DNA of 64,000 bases from Variovorax sp. J2L1-78 (GCF_030317205.1 NZ_JASZYB010000001.1:1674001-1738000), one strand, 5' to 3'; positions 27,774 to 42,473 are shown, counted from the first letter of the stretch. Notes: generated by a model from the sequence alone, not told the origin. Numbers and translations are program-made.

Positions 27774-29645
27774 ATGACCTTCGGCAGACGCACTTCTTTT
27801 TCTACCCTGGCAGCACTGGCCCTCGCCTCAGCGACCGCACCCCAGGCCCAGACGACCCCGGCGGCCATCGCCTTCACGACGGGCGTCAGCCACGACAAGC
27901 GCTATATCACCTACACGGTCGAGCGCGACGGCACCTATGTCAAGGACGTCGAGCTGATTCGCCTGGTCGAGAACGACGCCGGCGTGCGCTCCGAGGGCCA
28001 GCAGACCGTGCCCTACAGCGCGAGCCTGCAAGCGCTCGAGATCGTACATGCGCGCGTCATCACGGCCAAGGGTGAAACCATCGAGGTCCCTGCTGCGTCC
28101 ATCCTCGATCAACAGCCCTACCTCTCGCAAGGCGCGCCTGCCTTCAGCGACGTTGTTTCCAAGGCGATTGTCTTCCCCCAGGTCAGCCCGGGAGCCCGCA
28201 CCTCGGTCCACTACCGAATTACCCAGAAGAAGCCGCTGCTGCAGGGCCATTTCAGCGCCATCGAATACGCGTCGGTGCACGACGTCCGCAGAGACGTCAC
28301 CTACACCGTCATCGCGCCGGCGGACATGCCGATGCAGGTGACGGGTATCGACTTCCCCATCGTCAAGACCACGTTGCCGGACGGCCGCATCCAGTGGCGC
28401 GCGCACACGACCAACACTGTGGCGGTGCCGCACGACGTGGGCAGCGTCGCCACTGGCGACTACAGTCAGCGCTTCGTTGCGACCAGCGTCCCCTCAGGCG
28501 AGGCGCTGGCCCAGGCCTACCGCAGCCTCGCCGGCGAGCGGAGTCAGCCGACCCCCCAGGTGAAGGCACTGGCCCAGTCGCTGACGCAGGGCATCAACGA
28601 CCCCGAAGAACAGACCCGCGCCTTGTACGACTGGGTACGTATCAACATACGCTATGTCGCCATCTTCCTGGAACGCGGCGGCTGGCAGCCGCATGCGGTG
28701 GACGACATCCTGTCGGCCGGCTACGGCGATTGCAAGGACAAGGCGACCTTACTCAGTGCCCTGCTCGAAGCCAAGGGGATCGCCAGCACACCCGTGCTCA
28801 TCAATGCCGGCAGCAGCTACTGGATGCCCGAGGTGACTGTGCCGCAGGCGTTCAACCACATGATCACCTACGTGCCGTCACTGAATCTGTACCTCGACGC
28901 CACCGATCGCTGGGCACCTTTCGGCATTCTTTCCCTGGGTGATGTGAACAAGCGCGTGCTGCATCTGGCCGACGGGAGCTGGAACGAAACACCGAGCCCG
29001 ACATTCACTGCAACGCTGCGCCATCGCGTGAGTACAGCCGCCGATTCCCGCGTGACTGGCCATCTCGAGTTGACCGGCACTGGAGCGCAGCAAACGGGCT
29101 TGGGCCAGGCACTGGCTGCCATGCAGTCGCTCCCGGATGCGACGCTGATGGCGCCGTTGCTCAGCCAGATGCAGGTGAGGGGCGAAGGCAGACTGCAGCG
29201 CACCAACACCGATGCCCGCGGGCCGCTCTCGCTGGTGTTCGACTACTGGGGCGTCGGTCCGATGGAACTGCCAGGGCCGGGCGCCGCCCGTCTGCCGACC
29301 TCTCCGTTCATGCTCGTGCCATTGCCCATCGCGGTTTACCAAACGCCGCGCCGCTTTCCTTTCGTCTGCCCCACCACGTCGCTGCGAGAGGAGTTCGAGC
29401 TGGACTTTCCGCCCACGCTCAAGGTCCTGAGCAACTTCGCGCCGCTGGAACTGGAGTCGGAAAGCGAGGGTGCGCGCCTGCGCTACCGCGCCTCGGCCCG
29501 GCAGGAAGGCACGCGCATCGTCGTGACACGGGAATTCACCGCCGATCGCCTGAAGGTAATCTGCACACCTGACGACCAGCGGCGCTGGCAGCCCTTGATC
29601 GAAGCCGCACAGCGCAACATCCGGTCGCAGATGTTGTACGAGTGA
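27774..29645 (+). CDS. DUF3857/transglutaminase-like secreted protein
   Basis: A 623-residue exported protein with a signal of about 25 residues (STLAALALASATAPQAQ). Residues of about 45-225 fit DUF3857 (SLQALEIVHARVITAKGETI, VHYRITQKKPLLQG). A transglutaminase/protease core follows with a complete triad: Cys320 in GYGDCKDKATLL, His362 in FNHMITYV and Asp375 in LYLDATDRW. The C-terminal 200 residues are a beta-rich domain. The role is uncertain; members are thought to be periplasmic or surface peptidases or amidases. Codon choice is slightly less GC-biased than in the adjacent operons. Confidence 0.85.
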   Translation: MTFGRRTSFSTLAALALASATAPQAQTTPAAIAFTTGVSHDKRYITYTVERDGTYVKDVELIRLVENDAGVRSEGQQTVPYSASLQALEIVHARVITAKGETIEVPAASILDQQPYLSQGAPAFSDVVSKAIVFPQVSPGARTSVHYRITQKKPLLQGHFSAIEYASVHDVRRDVTYTVIAPADMPMQVTGIDFPIVKTTLPDGRIQWRAHTTNTVAVPHDVGSVATGDYSQRFVATSVPSGEALAQAYRSLAGERSQPTPQVKALAQSLTQGINDPEEQTRALYDWVRINIRYVAIFLERGGWQPHAVDDILSAGYGDCKDKATLLSALLEAKGIASTPVLINAGSSYWMPEVTVPQAFNHMITYVPSLNLYLDATDRWAPFGILSLGDVNKRVLHLADGSWNETPSPTFTATLRHRVSTAADSRVTGHLELTGTGAQQTGLGQALAAMQSLPDATLMAPLLSQMQVRGEGRLQRTNTDARGPLSLVFDYWGVGPMELPGPGAARLPTSPFMLVPLPIAVYQTPRRFPFVCPTTSLREEFELDFPPTLKVLSNFAPLELESESEGARLRYRASARQEGTRIVVTREFTADRLKVICTPDDQRRWQPLIEAAQRNIRSQMLYE

Positions 29646-30614
29646 TCAGCCCGCGACCAAATCGTCTTCTTGGTCGTCGGGTCGCCCGATCTGCGCCTGC
29701 ATGTACTGCAGCGCATGCGTCATGAAGGCCTGCGCCAGCCGGGCGCGGGGCTTGTCGCGCAGGAACAGGCCGCACACCGGCACCGCCACGCGCGGCCGGA
29801 AGCGGTGCACGTCGAAGCCCGGCTCCTTCGCATAGCGCGCGGTGAGCTCGTCCACGAAGCCGATGCCCAGCCCGCGCGCCACCACCGGGCTCACGACGTT
29901 GGCGAAGCGCGCCTCGATGTCGGGGTGATAGTGGTCGGACGATCGCTCGAAGGCCTGCGCGATCATCGCGCCCAGCGGGCTCGCCGGCCCCGGCCCCACG
30001 ATGCGCCGCCCGCGCAGGTCGAAGGGCGTGAGCACCGGCAGGTTCGCAAGTTCGTGGCCCTTGGGCGTGATGCACATCATCTCGGCTTCGACCAGCACCT
30101 CGCGCGCGAGGTTGGGCCGCGCCGGTGGCTTCATGGCGATGCCGACGTCGGCGCTGCCGCTTTCCACGCCTTCGAGCAGCGCGTCCATGCGCACCGATTC
30201 GATGGTGACCTGCACGTCGGGGTGTTCGGCCATGAACAGCGCCAGCACCGATGGCACGAGGTACTGCGACAGCTCGGCCGTCGCGTGGATGCGCAGCACG
30301 CCCGCGCGGCCGGTGCGCAGGTCCCAGGCCTTGCGCTGCACGGCTTCGTGCACCACGAAGAGCGGCTCGGCATCGGCCATGAGGATCTGCGCGTCGGCCG
30401 TGGGCACCAGGCGGTTGCTCACGCGGTCGAACAGCGCGATGCCCAGCTTGGTCTCGGCCAGCTTGATCGCGTTGCTCACCGCCGGCTGCGACATGCCCAG
30501 CTCTTCGGCCGCGCCGATGGTGGTGCGACAGCGCATCACCGCACGCAACACCTCGAGCTGGCGCAGGTTGATGAGGGAGCGGAATTGCGGGTCGGACATG
30601 GCGGCGTGATTCAT
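29646..30614 (-). CDS. LysR-type regulator divergent from binding-protein gene
   Basis: A 322-residue LTTR. The HTH occupies about residues 15-75 (LRQLEVLRAVMRCRTTIGAA, then EELGMSQPAVSNAIK). The effector-binding domain starts near residue 100, with GRAGVLRIHATAELSQYLVP. The start at 30614 (MNHAAMSDPQ) or 30599 is equally possible. Its stop abuts the stop of the transglutaminase-like gene, while its 5' end faces the binding-protein gene at 30810 across 195 bp. It probably controls that gene. Confidence 0.88.
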   Translation of the reverse strand: MNHAAMSDPQFRSLINLRQLEVLRAVMRCRTTIGAAEELGMSQPAVSNAIKLAETKLGIALFDRVSNRLVPTADAQILMADAEPLFVVHEAVQRKAWDLRTGRAGVLRIHATAELSQYLVPSVLALFMAEHPDVQVTIESVRMDALLEGVESGSADVGIAMKPPARPNLAREVLVEAEMMCITPKGHELANLPVLTPFDLRGRRIVGPGPASPLGAMIAQAFERSSDHYHPDIEARFANVVSPVVARGLGIGFVDELTARYAKEPGFDVHRFRPRVAVPVCGLFLRDKPRARLAQAFMTHALQYMQAQIGRPDDQEDDLVAG

Positions 30615-30809
30615 GCCCGAAAACGCGTCGGGTCGGTCGATGATAGCGGTCGATTCCGGTGCGCCGAACGCACCATCGCGACGTATATCGGCGGCCTATA
30701 GTCCGGCCCCTCAACTGAATTGAGCACGCTGCGCAGCGATGGCTATTCTTTTCTTTTCGAGCATCCAGCACCGGCCTTGCAGGCTTCATTTCTTCTTCCA
30801 GGAACCATC

Positions 30810-31655
30810 ATGAAATTCGCCCTTCTGCGCAGCACGCTCGCCATCGTGGCGCTCGCCGGTTCGCTCTCCGGCATGGTCGCTTCCGCGCAGACCTGCACCC
30901 CGACCATCCCGAAGAGCGAGTTGATCACTGAGGGCAAGCTCCAGCTGTCGACCAACCCGACACTGCCGCCGCTGCAGTTCGTCGACGTCAGCGGCGAACT
31001 CAAGGGCATGAACCTCGACCTCGCGGCCGAACTCGGCAAGCGCCTGTGCCTGAAGGCCGAGACGATCCGCATGGACTTCCCGGCGATGATCCCCGCGCTC
31101 AAGGCCGCGCGCTTCGATGGCATCAACACCGGCATGTTCTTCACCGAAGAGCGCTCGAAGGTGATGTGGGCCGTGCCCTATGCCATGGCCGCGATCGACA
31201 TCGTCGCCGTGCCGGGCAGCAAGCGCACGCTGGCCTCGGCCGAAGCGCTGACCGACCTGAGCATCGGCGTCGAGGCCGATTCGTACCAGGAGCGCTGGCT
31301 GAAGGAGCGCGAGAAGGACAACGTCGCCAAGGGCCGCAAGTCGATCAAGATCCTGTCGTTCCCGACCGCGAGCGAAGTCATGGCCGGCCTGCGCGCTGGC
31401 CAGTTCGACATGGCCGCCTTCCCCAACTACGCGGGCGGCGCCTTCGTGAAGGCCGGCCAGGCCACGATGCTGCTGCCGGCACAGGGCGGCTCGCCGACCA
31501 TGATGAGCTTCCGCTCGAAGCCGGTGGCCGACGCCGTGGTCAAGGCCTTCAACGACATGATCAAGGACGGCACCTACGACCGCATCCTCGACCAGTACGG
31601 CATGACCAAGCTGCCCGAGAAGGTCATCGCGATCCGCGGCACCGGGCCGGTCTGA
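30810..31655 (+). CDS. Orphan family 3 solute-binding protein, paralogue of 26077-26916
   Basis: A 281-residue periplasmic protein with signal LLRSTLAIVALAGSLSGMVA; the mature start is QTCTPTIPKSELITEGKLQL. It parallels the other binding protein through NPTLPPLQFVDVSGELKGMN, INTGMFFTEERSKVM and ADSYQERWLKERE. Pocket residues differ (MDFPAM against MDMPPM, AFPNYAGG against INIDETA), so ligand specificity has probably diverged. No permease or ATPase is beside it; it may deliver to the 26953 permease. AGGAA lies 6 bases before the ATG. Confidence 0.9.
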   Translation: MKFALLRSTLAIVALAGSLSGMVASAQTCTPTIPKSELITEGKLQLSTNPTLPPLQFVDVSGELKGMNLDLAAELGKRLCLKAETIRMDFPAMIPALKAARFDGINTGMFFTEERSKVMWAVPYAMAAIDIVAVPGSKRTLASAEALTDLSIGVEADSYQERWLKEREKDNVAKGRKSIKILSFPTASEVMAGLRAGQFDMAAFPNYAGGAFVKAGQATMLLPAQGGSPTMMSFRSKPVADAVVKAFNDMIKDGTYDRILDQYGMTKLPEKVIAIRGTGPV

Positions 31656-31771
31656 GGGTTCAGGCGGGCGGCCACGGAGGCAGAACCGGCAACCTCGCTA
31701 CCAGTTCGACTGACACATGCACGACTGCGCCATGCTGCTGTGGCCGCAGGTGGGAATGCCTCGAGTAGCGC

Positions 31772-32554
31772 CTATAGCGTCGAGACAGTGCCTCCATCAA
31801 TGCGGTACTCGAAGCCTGCGGAGGATGCCGAGCGGGGCGACGCCAGGAACACGATCAAATCAGCAACTTCCTGCGGCGTGGCCGCCCTGCCTACCGGGAT
31901 GCCACCCAGGGCATCCATGATGATCTTCTTGCCACCCTCGTAGTCGGTGCCGGCATCGGCGCCAAGCCGCTTCGCGAATACCTCGGAAGCCTCGGTCATG
32001 ATCCAGCCCGGCGCGACGCTCAGCACGCGAACACCCTTGGGCGTGATTTCACGTGACAACGCCTTGCTGTATGTCGTCAGCGCCCCCTTGGAAGCAGCAT
32101 AGGCAGTGGTTGCATCGGGCAGCGGCAGAACACGCTGAATCGAGCTGACATGAATGACCACACCGGAGCCTTGCGCGAGCATCGACGGCACAAGTTCACG
32201 GTCCAGGCGAACGGCCGGTAGGAGGTTCAAACTCAGCTCGGAGAGCCAGTGGTCGTCGGTGAGAGCAGCGAAGCCGCCAGTGGGGGCATGGGAGCCGCCA
32301 AGCACGTTGATCAGGAGGTCGACACCACCCCACTCTTTGAGAACGAAATCGGACAGGGCTTTCACGCCGCCAGCCGTCGTCAAGTCGGCAAGGATGTACG
32401 ACACGCCTTCGACCGGCGCTTGCGGCGCTTTGCGAGCGGAAGTCGCCACGCGGGCGCCTGCATCCACCAGAGCACAGACAACCGCGGCACCGAGGCCCAA
32501 GGTTCCGCCAGTGACAACGGCCCGCAGGCCGTTCAGTTGAAGATCGAAGCTCAT
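31772..32554 (-). CDS. Short-chain dehydrogenase/reductase
   Basis: A 260-residue SDR with TGGTLGLG (15-22) for the cofactor, catalytic Ser137/138 in VSSIQ, Tyr152 and Lys156 in YAASK. The structural NNAG motif is replaced by NVLGG. I placed the start at ATG 32554, which overlaps the stop of the SnoaL-like gene by four bases. A hydroxysteroid- or gluconate 5-dehydrogenase-like oxidoreductase is likely. The pair is divergent from a LysR gene, which probably controls it. Confidence 0.9.
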   Translation of the reverse strand: MSFDLQLNGLRAVVTGGTLGLGAAVVCALVDAGARVATSARKAPQAPVEGVSYILADLTTAGGVKALSDFVLKEWGGVDLLINVLGGSHAPTGGFAALTDDHWLSELSLNLLPAVRLDRELVPSMLAQGSGVVIHVSSIQRVLPLPDATTAYAASKGALTTYSKALSREITPKGVRVLSVAPGWIMTEASEVFAKRLGADAGTDYEGGKKIIMDALGGIPVGRAATPQEVADLIVFLASPRSASSAGFEYRIDGGTVSTL

Positions 32555-32880
32555 ACCGTCACCTCCATGCTCGCAATCAGACCGCGCTCGAGGCGGAAGA
32601 AGAACGTCATATCGAGCGGGCTGCCCTTGAAGTTGCCGGCCACGTGGGCCTTCACTGCGTGAACGCCTTCCATCAGATCCAGGGAGAAGGGCTCGGTGGT
32701 GCAGGAGTACTTGGCGTCGGCCGCCTTCTTCCACGCCCGGATCGCGTCGCGACCGGTGAAGAGGTGGTCGTCGTCCTTCACAACGGCCTTCGGGGTGAAG
32801 CATTGCGCGACCTGGTCAGGACCTTGCGTGTCCGCCACGAAGTACGCGGCAATCGGGTCAGGGAGAGTCAGAGAGGACAT
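32551..32880 (-). CDS. SnoaL/NTF2-like protein
   Basis: A 109-residue cone-fold (NTF2-like) protein. It starts MSSLTLPDPIAAYFVADTQG and shows PKAVVKDDDHLFTGRDAIRAW, the usual strand-helix pattern of SnoaL-like polyketide cyclase, isomerase and stress proteins. No family-defining catalytic residue can be assigned safely. It is translationally coupled to the SDR downstream (ATGA) and faces the LysR gene at 32979. Confidence 0.82.
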   Translation of the reverse strand: MSSLTLPDPIAAYFVADTQGPDQVAQCFTPKAVVKDDDHLFTGRDAIRAWKKAADAKYSCTTEPFSLDLMEGVHAVKAHVAGNFKGSPLDMTFFFRLERGLIASMEVTV

Positions 32881-32933
32881 GGTGTGCTCCTTGGTTGGGA
32901 CGGATCGAAGGATGCGCCCGCACTTCCATTTAG

Positions 32934-32949
32934 AGAATCTCCTAGAATC
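32934..32949. promoter_or_regulatory. Direct repeat AGAATC with 10-bp period in LysR divergent promoter
   Basis: Two AGAATC copies start at 32934 and 32944, one helical turn apart, inside the 98-bp region between the SnoaL and LysR genes. They could be recognition half-sites for the LTTR at 32979 or for RNA polymerase activation. The interpretation rests on position only. Confidence 0.3.
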
Positions 32950-32978
32950 CGAATGACCTCTGTAGAAAACGATACACA

Positions 32979-33890
32979 ATGCGGGGATCCGACTTTGCCG
33001 AGCTCAAAGCTTTCATCGCCGTCGTCGAAAGGCAAAGCTTTGCCCGCGCGGCCGAGCATCTGGGCTTGTCACCGTCGGCGTTGAGCCAGACCATCCGCCA
33101 ACTGGAAAGCCGCATCGGTGCACGCCTGTTGAATCGCACGACAAGAAGCGTCGCCCCGTCCGCAAGCGGTGAGCAGCTCTATTCGCGCGTGGCGCCGCTG
33201 TTCCGTGAAATGGCCAACGCGGTTGCCGAGGCCAGCGACGCCACCGGACAGCTCAATGGAACTTTGCGGATCAACACCCTCGGGATAGCCGCAAGAACGC
33301 TCATTGCGCCAAGACTGCAGCGCTTCCATCGGGCGCACCCTGACGTGGTGCTGGATATCGTGGTGGACGACGCACTGGCGGACATCGTGGCAGGCCGCTT
33401 CGACGCCGGGATACGGGTGGGTGGTCAGCTCAAGAAGGACATGATTGCCGTCCGTCTGTCACCAGACATGAAGATGATGGCCGTTGCTTCTCCGGACTAC
33501 CTGGCCCGCCATGGAACGCCCAAGACGCCCATCGATTTGCACGACCACGCGTGCATCAACTGGCGACTCCAGATGGATGGGAGGTTCTACCGGTGGGAGT
33601 TCGAGAAGCGCGGCAAACGGCACGAGATAGCCGTCGATGGCCCTGTCGTCACCAACCATGCCGACATCGGCGTGGCGGCAGCGGTCAACGGTCTGGGTAT
33701 TGCCTACCACTTCGAGGTGGATCAGGTCGGAGAGCTGCTCCAGCAGGGGCGTCTTGTACAGATCCTGTCTGACTGGACGATTTCTCGTCCGGGCTTGTTC
33801 CTGTACTACTCCAACCGGCAGCATCGCCCTGCGGTGCTGAGCTCGTTCATCGACTGCATGTTGGACCGGGAACCGTTCGGCGATGCCTAA
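32979..33890 (+). CDS. LysR-type regulator (DsdC/CrgA-like group)
   Basis: A 303-residue LTTR with HTH FIAVVERQSFARAAEHLGLS followed by PSALSQTIRQLESRIGARLLNRTTRSV. The latter is the signature of the large group of LTTRs that often repress or activate an adjacent oxidoreductase gene. The effector domain begins near residue 90 with GTLRINTLGIAARTLIAP. It is divergent from the SnoaL/SDR pair, its probable target. It ends convergent with the HpcH/HpaI aldolase gene after 54 bp with no obvious terminator hairpin. Confidence 0.92.
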   Translation: MRGSDFAELKAFIAVVERQSFARAAEHLGLSPSALSQTIRQLESRIGARLLNRTTRSVAPSASGEQLYSRVAPLFREMANAVAEASDATGQLNGTLRINTLGIAARTLIAPRLQRFHRAHPDVVLDIVVDDALADIVAGRFDAGIRVGGQLKKDMIAVRLSPDMKMMAVASPDYLARHGTPKTPIDLHDHACINWRLQMDGRFYRWEFEKRGKRHEIAVDGPVVTNHADIGVAAAVNGLGIAYHFEVDQVGELLQQGRLVQILSDWTISRPGLFLYYSNRQHRPAVLSSFIDCMLDREPFGDA

Positions 33891-33944
33891 CCTCCGCAGA
33901 CAAGGCAGCGCCTTCATCGAGATCGAGCTGGACGGGTTTCTGGC

Positions 33945-34721
33945 CTAGGCCCTCAGCGCCGCCACCCGCGCCTCGCCGGCGGCCAGCAGCAGGTCGATGT
34001 CGTTGCTGGTCAGCACGAAGCGCATGCCGGCTTCGATGTGACGGCGCAGCAGCGCTGGGTCGACGATGCCGGCCAGCCCCGCGTGCTTGCCGTGCGCCTT
34101 GCAGGCCGCGATGACGGCCGCGAAAGCCGACTCGACCGCCGGGTCCTGCAGCTGACCCGGGATGCCGAGTTCGAGCGAGAGGTCGTTGCTGCCGATCAGC
34201 AGCACATCCACACCCGGCACCGCCGCGATGCTGTCGGCATTGGCGATGGCGCGCGGCGACTCGAGCATCACGATGCAGAGCAGCTCGTCGTTCGCTGCCG
34301 CCATGGCCTGCGGCGCCGGATGCCGCGCGTAGTCGAAATGCGGCTGCAGCCCGAAGAAGGAGCGCATGCCCAAGGGCGGGTACTTGCAGGCGCGCACCGC
34401 GGCAGCGGCCTCGACCGCATCGTCGACGTGCGGCACCACGATGCCCTGCGCGCCGCCGTCGAGCAGGCGCGAGATGTCGGGCGAGTTCTTGCCCGGCACG
34501 CGCACCAGCGGTGCGATGCCCAGCGGCAACGCGGCCGCGGCGATGTTGGCCGCCGCCGCCGCGTCGACCGGCGAATGCTCGATGTCGATGAAGAGAAAGT
34601 CGAAGCCGCAGCGCAGCGCCAGGCCCGCCACGGCTGCGCCCGTGACCTGCTGCACACCCATGCCCAGCACGGTCTCGCCGGCTTCCAGTCGGCGGCGCGC
34701 CACGTTCGGTCGAACCACCAT
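33945..34721 (-). CDS. HpcH/HpaI-family class II aldolase
   Basis: A 258-residue TIM-barrel metal-dependent aldolase of the 4-hydroxy-2-oxo-acid type. It carries FDFLFIDIEHSPVDAAAA (the catalytic base region with His), VRVPGKNSPDISRLLDGGAQ, GIVVPHVDDAVEA, CIVMLESPRAIANADSIAAV with a metal-ligand Glu, and VLLIGSNDLSLELG with a metal-ligand Asp. It cleaves 4-hydroxy-2-oxoacids to pyruvate and an aldehyde. It begins two bases after the dihydropyrimidinase stop and is the last gene of that operon. Confidence 0.9.
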   Translation of the reverse strand: MVVRPNVARRRLEAGETVLGMGVQQVTGAAVAGLALRCGFDFLFIDIEHSPVDAAAAANIAAAALPLGIAPLVRVPGKNSPDISRLLDGGAQGIVVPHVDDAVEAAAAVRACKYPPLGMRSFFGLQPHFDYARHPAPQAMAAANDELLCIVMLESPRAIANADSIAAVPGVDVLLIGSNDLSLELGIPGQLQDPAVESAFAAVIAACKAHGKHAGLAGIVDPALLRRHIEAGMRFVLTSNDIDLLLAAGEARVAALRA

Positions 34722-34723
34722 GG

Positions 34724-36136
34724 TCAGAAGCCCCCGACTTCGCCGCGCACCTGGAACTGGCCGCGCCCTGGCCGGCCGAGCCACTGTTCGCCGTCGACGA
34801 TGAGCTCGCCGCGCGAGAACACCTTCTTCACGACACCGTGCACGTGCTTGCCTTCGAACAGGCTGTAGTCGACGTTGCTGTGGTGCGAGTGCGCGGAAAT
34901 GGTCTGCGTGCCCTCGGGGTCGAACAGCACGATGTCGGCGTCGCTGCCGACCGCGATCGTGCCCTTGCGCGGGAACAGGCCGAAGAGCTTGGCCGGCGCG
35001 GTGGCCGTGAGCTCGACGAAGCGGTTGAGCGTGATGCGCTTGCTGCGCACGCCGCCGTCGTAGATCACCGTCATGCGCGTCTCGATGCCGGGCGCGCCGT
35101 TGGGAATCTTCGAGAAGTCGTGCCGGCCGTGTTCCTTCTGATGCACGCGGCCCATGTGGCCTTCCTTCATGCAGAAGGGGCAGTGGTCGGTCGAGATGAG
35201 CTGCAGGTCGTCGGTCTTGAGCGCGGTCCACAGCGCGTCCTGCGATTGCTTGTCGCGCAGCGGCGGCGTCATCACATGCTTGGCGACCGAGAAGTCGTCG
35301 CTGTCGTACACCGATTCGTCGAAGAAGAGGTAGTGCGGGCAGGTCTCGGCGAACACCGGAATGCCGAGGTCGCGCGCCTCGATCACGTGCTTGAGCGCCT
35401 CCTTGGCCGAGAGGTGCACGAAGTACACCGGCGCGTTGGCCAGCTCGGCCAGCTTGATGCCGCGGTGCGTCGCCTCGCCTTCGAGGATGGCCGGCCGCGT
35501 GAGCGCGTGGTAGCGCGGCGAGGTGTGGCCCTGCGCCAGCGCCTCGCGGATCAAGAGCTCGATCACGTTGCCGTTCTCGGCGTGCAGCGCGACCATGCCG
35601 CCGTGCTCGCCGACCAGCCGCATCGCCTGGAAGATCGCCGCGTCGTCGACCATCACCGTGCCCGGGTAGGCCATGAACATTTTGAAGCTGCTCACGCCCT
35701 CGTGGCGGATCGCGTGCTTCATGTCGCCCAGCACGGTCTCGTCGACGTGCGTGAGGATCACGTGGAAGCCGTAGTCGATGCTCGCGCCGACCGACGCCTT
35801 GGCCTGCGTGCGCGCGATGGCGTCGAGCGGGCTGTCTTCCTTGCCTTGGAAGGCGAAGTCGATGATGGTGGTCGTGCCGCCGAAGGCCGCGGCGCGCGTG
35901 CCCGACTCGTAGTCGTCCGCGGTGGTCGAGTCGCCGAAGGTGTTGTCGAGGTGCGTGTGCACATCGACGCCACCCGGCAGCACCAGCAGGCCGACTGCAT
36001 CGATGACGCGCGTGTCGGGGCCGACGTCGAGCTGCTTGCCGATGGCGGCGATCTGGCCGTCGTCCAGCAGGATGTCGGCGCGGTAGTCGTCGACGGCCGT
36101 GACGATGCGGCCGTTGCGGATCAGGGTTTGGGTCAT
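34724..36136 (-). CDS. hydA: Dihydropyrimidinase / D-hydantoinase
   Basis: A 470-residue amidohydrolase that opens cyclic ureides such as dihydropyrimidines or 5-substituted hydantoins to N-carbamoyl amino acids. The binuclear metal site is complete: His60 and His62 in DVHTHLD, carboxylated Lys152 in SSFKMFMAYPG, His185 in LHAENGN, His241 in VHLSAKE and Asp317 in STDHCPF. The C-terminal GRPGRGQFQVRGEVGGF is a shortened tail. No carbamoylase (N-carbamyl-amino acid hydrolase) gene is next to it. It overlaps the upstream DHDPS gene by four bases. Confidence 0.93.
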   Translation of the reverse strand: MTQTLIRNGRIVTAVDDYRADILLDDGQIAAIGKQLDVGPDTRVIDAVGLLVLPGGVDVHTHLDNTFGDSTTADDYESGTRAAAFGGTTTIIDFAFQGKEDSPLDAIARTQAKASVGASIDYGFHVILTHVDETVLGDMKHAIRHEGVSSFKMFMAYPGTVMVDDAAIFQAMRLVGEHGGMVALHAENGNVIELLIREALAQGHTSPRYHALTRPAILEGEATHRGIKLAELANAPVYFVHLSAKEALKHVIEARDLGIPVFAETCPHYLFFDESVYDSDDFSVAKHVMTPPLRDKQSQDALWTALKTDDLQLISTDHCPFCMKEGHMGRVHQKEHGRHDFSKIPNGAPGIETRMTVIYDGGVRSKRITLNRFVELTATAPAKLFGLFPRKGTIAVGSDADIVLFDPEGTQTISAHSHHSNVDYSLFEGKHVHGVVKKVFSRGELIVDGEQWLGRPGRGQFQVRGEVGGF

Positions 36137-37086
36137 ACGGCGGGTTCCTCTGTGGTTGTCAGGCCCGCGGCCTTCAGCGCCTGCGCCAGCATCGCGACCT
36201 CGCTGTCGGGCAGCGGCCCCATCGGCGGGCGCATCGCGTCGCTCGGGATGCGGCCCAGCAGCTTCAGGCAGGTCTTGAGCCGCGCATTGGCGTGGCCGCC
36301 CGGCACGGTGCCGTAGATGGCCTTGGCCAGCGGGTAGATGCGGTGGTTGAAGGCGCGCGCCGTGGCGAGGTCGCCCGCCTGCATCGCCCGGTACAGGCCG
36401 ACGACCAGCTCCGGCGTGACGCAGGCCAGGCTCACCAGGCTGCCCGCGGTGCCGACCGCGAAGCAGGTCAGCAGGTGCTCGTCGCCCGAGGCCATCACCA
36501 TCACCTCCGGCGCCACGCGCGCCACGAGGCGCCGGTTGGCTTCGTAGGCGGCGGCTTCCCAGCTGCCTTCCTTGATGCCGATGACGTTGGGCAGCTGCGC
36601 GAGGCGCTCCAGCACGTCCGCCGTGTAGGCCAGCGCACCGGCGCGCACGCCGGCCTGGTACAGGAAGAGCGGCAGCGAGCTGTTCGACGTCGCGATGCGG
36701 TGGTGCCGCACCGCCATGTCGGCGTCTTGCGAGAGCGCCCAGGAGAACGGCGGAAACACCAACACCGCATCGGCGCCCGCGGCCTCGGCGTCATCGACAT
36801 GGCGCTGCGCCTCCAGGCTGTCTTCGGCGTTGATGCCGCACACCAACAGCGTGTGCGGCGGGCAGGCCTGCCGCGCGATCTCCGTCACGCGGCGCTTCTC
36901 CTCGCGGCCCAGCATGAAGTTCTCGCCCGCATGCCCGTTGATCAGCAGGCCGGTGATGCCGTCGGCGCGCGACACGGCCGACAGGTGCGCGGCCAGCGTG
37001 TCCTCGTCGATGCCGCCATCGTCCAGCAGCGGGCACACGGTGGCGGCGTGGATGCCGCGGAAATGATCGAAGGACTCGGAAGGCAT
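36133..37086 (-). CDS. DHDPS-family protein of the NGHAGE subgroup
   Basis: A 317-residue TIM-barrel aldolase-type protein with Lys172 in GIKEGS as Schiff-base residue and Tyr143 in FLYQAG. The loop normally GSTGE reads NGHAGE (50-55), as in the paralogue at 20292-21233; both also share FPP, CGGLL-like strands and the LLGR/RIP end. It heads the hydantoinase operon with a four-base overlap. It probably acts on a 2-oxo acid related to the ureide pathway. Housekeeping DapA is unlikely. Confidence 0.85.
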   Translation of the reverse strand: MPSESFDHFRGIHAATVCPLLDDGGIDEDTLAAHLSAVSRADGITGLLINGHAGENFMLGREEKRRVTEIARQACPPHTLLVCGINAEDSLEAQRHVDDAEAAGADAVLVFPPFSWALSQDADMAVRHHRIATSNSSLPLFLYQAGVRAGALAYTADVLERLAQLPNVIGIKEGSWEAAAYEANRRLVARVAPEVMVMASGDEHLLTCFAVGTAGSLVSLACVTPELVVGLYRAMQAGDLATARAFNHRIYPLAKAIYGTVPGGHANARLKTCLKLLGRIPSDAMRPPMGPLPDSEVAMLAQALKAAGLTTTEEPAV

Positions 37087-37238
37087 GGCGGCACGCGATG
37101 AAGGACTGCGGCCACCTTAGCGGCGCGTCGGGGCGGCGGCCAATGCGGTTTGGGGGCGGGACTATAAGGGCGGCGAATAGGCCGCGGTGGGGTGGACGCT
37201 TGTGGGAGAGCGACGCTCAGCAGCAGCGGCCGAGCGGC

Positions 37239-42473
<5,235 letters not shown>

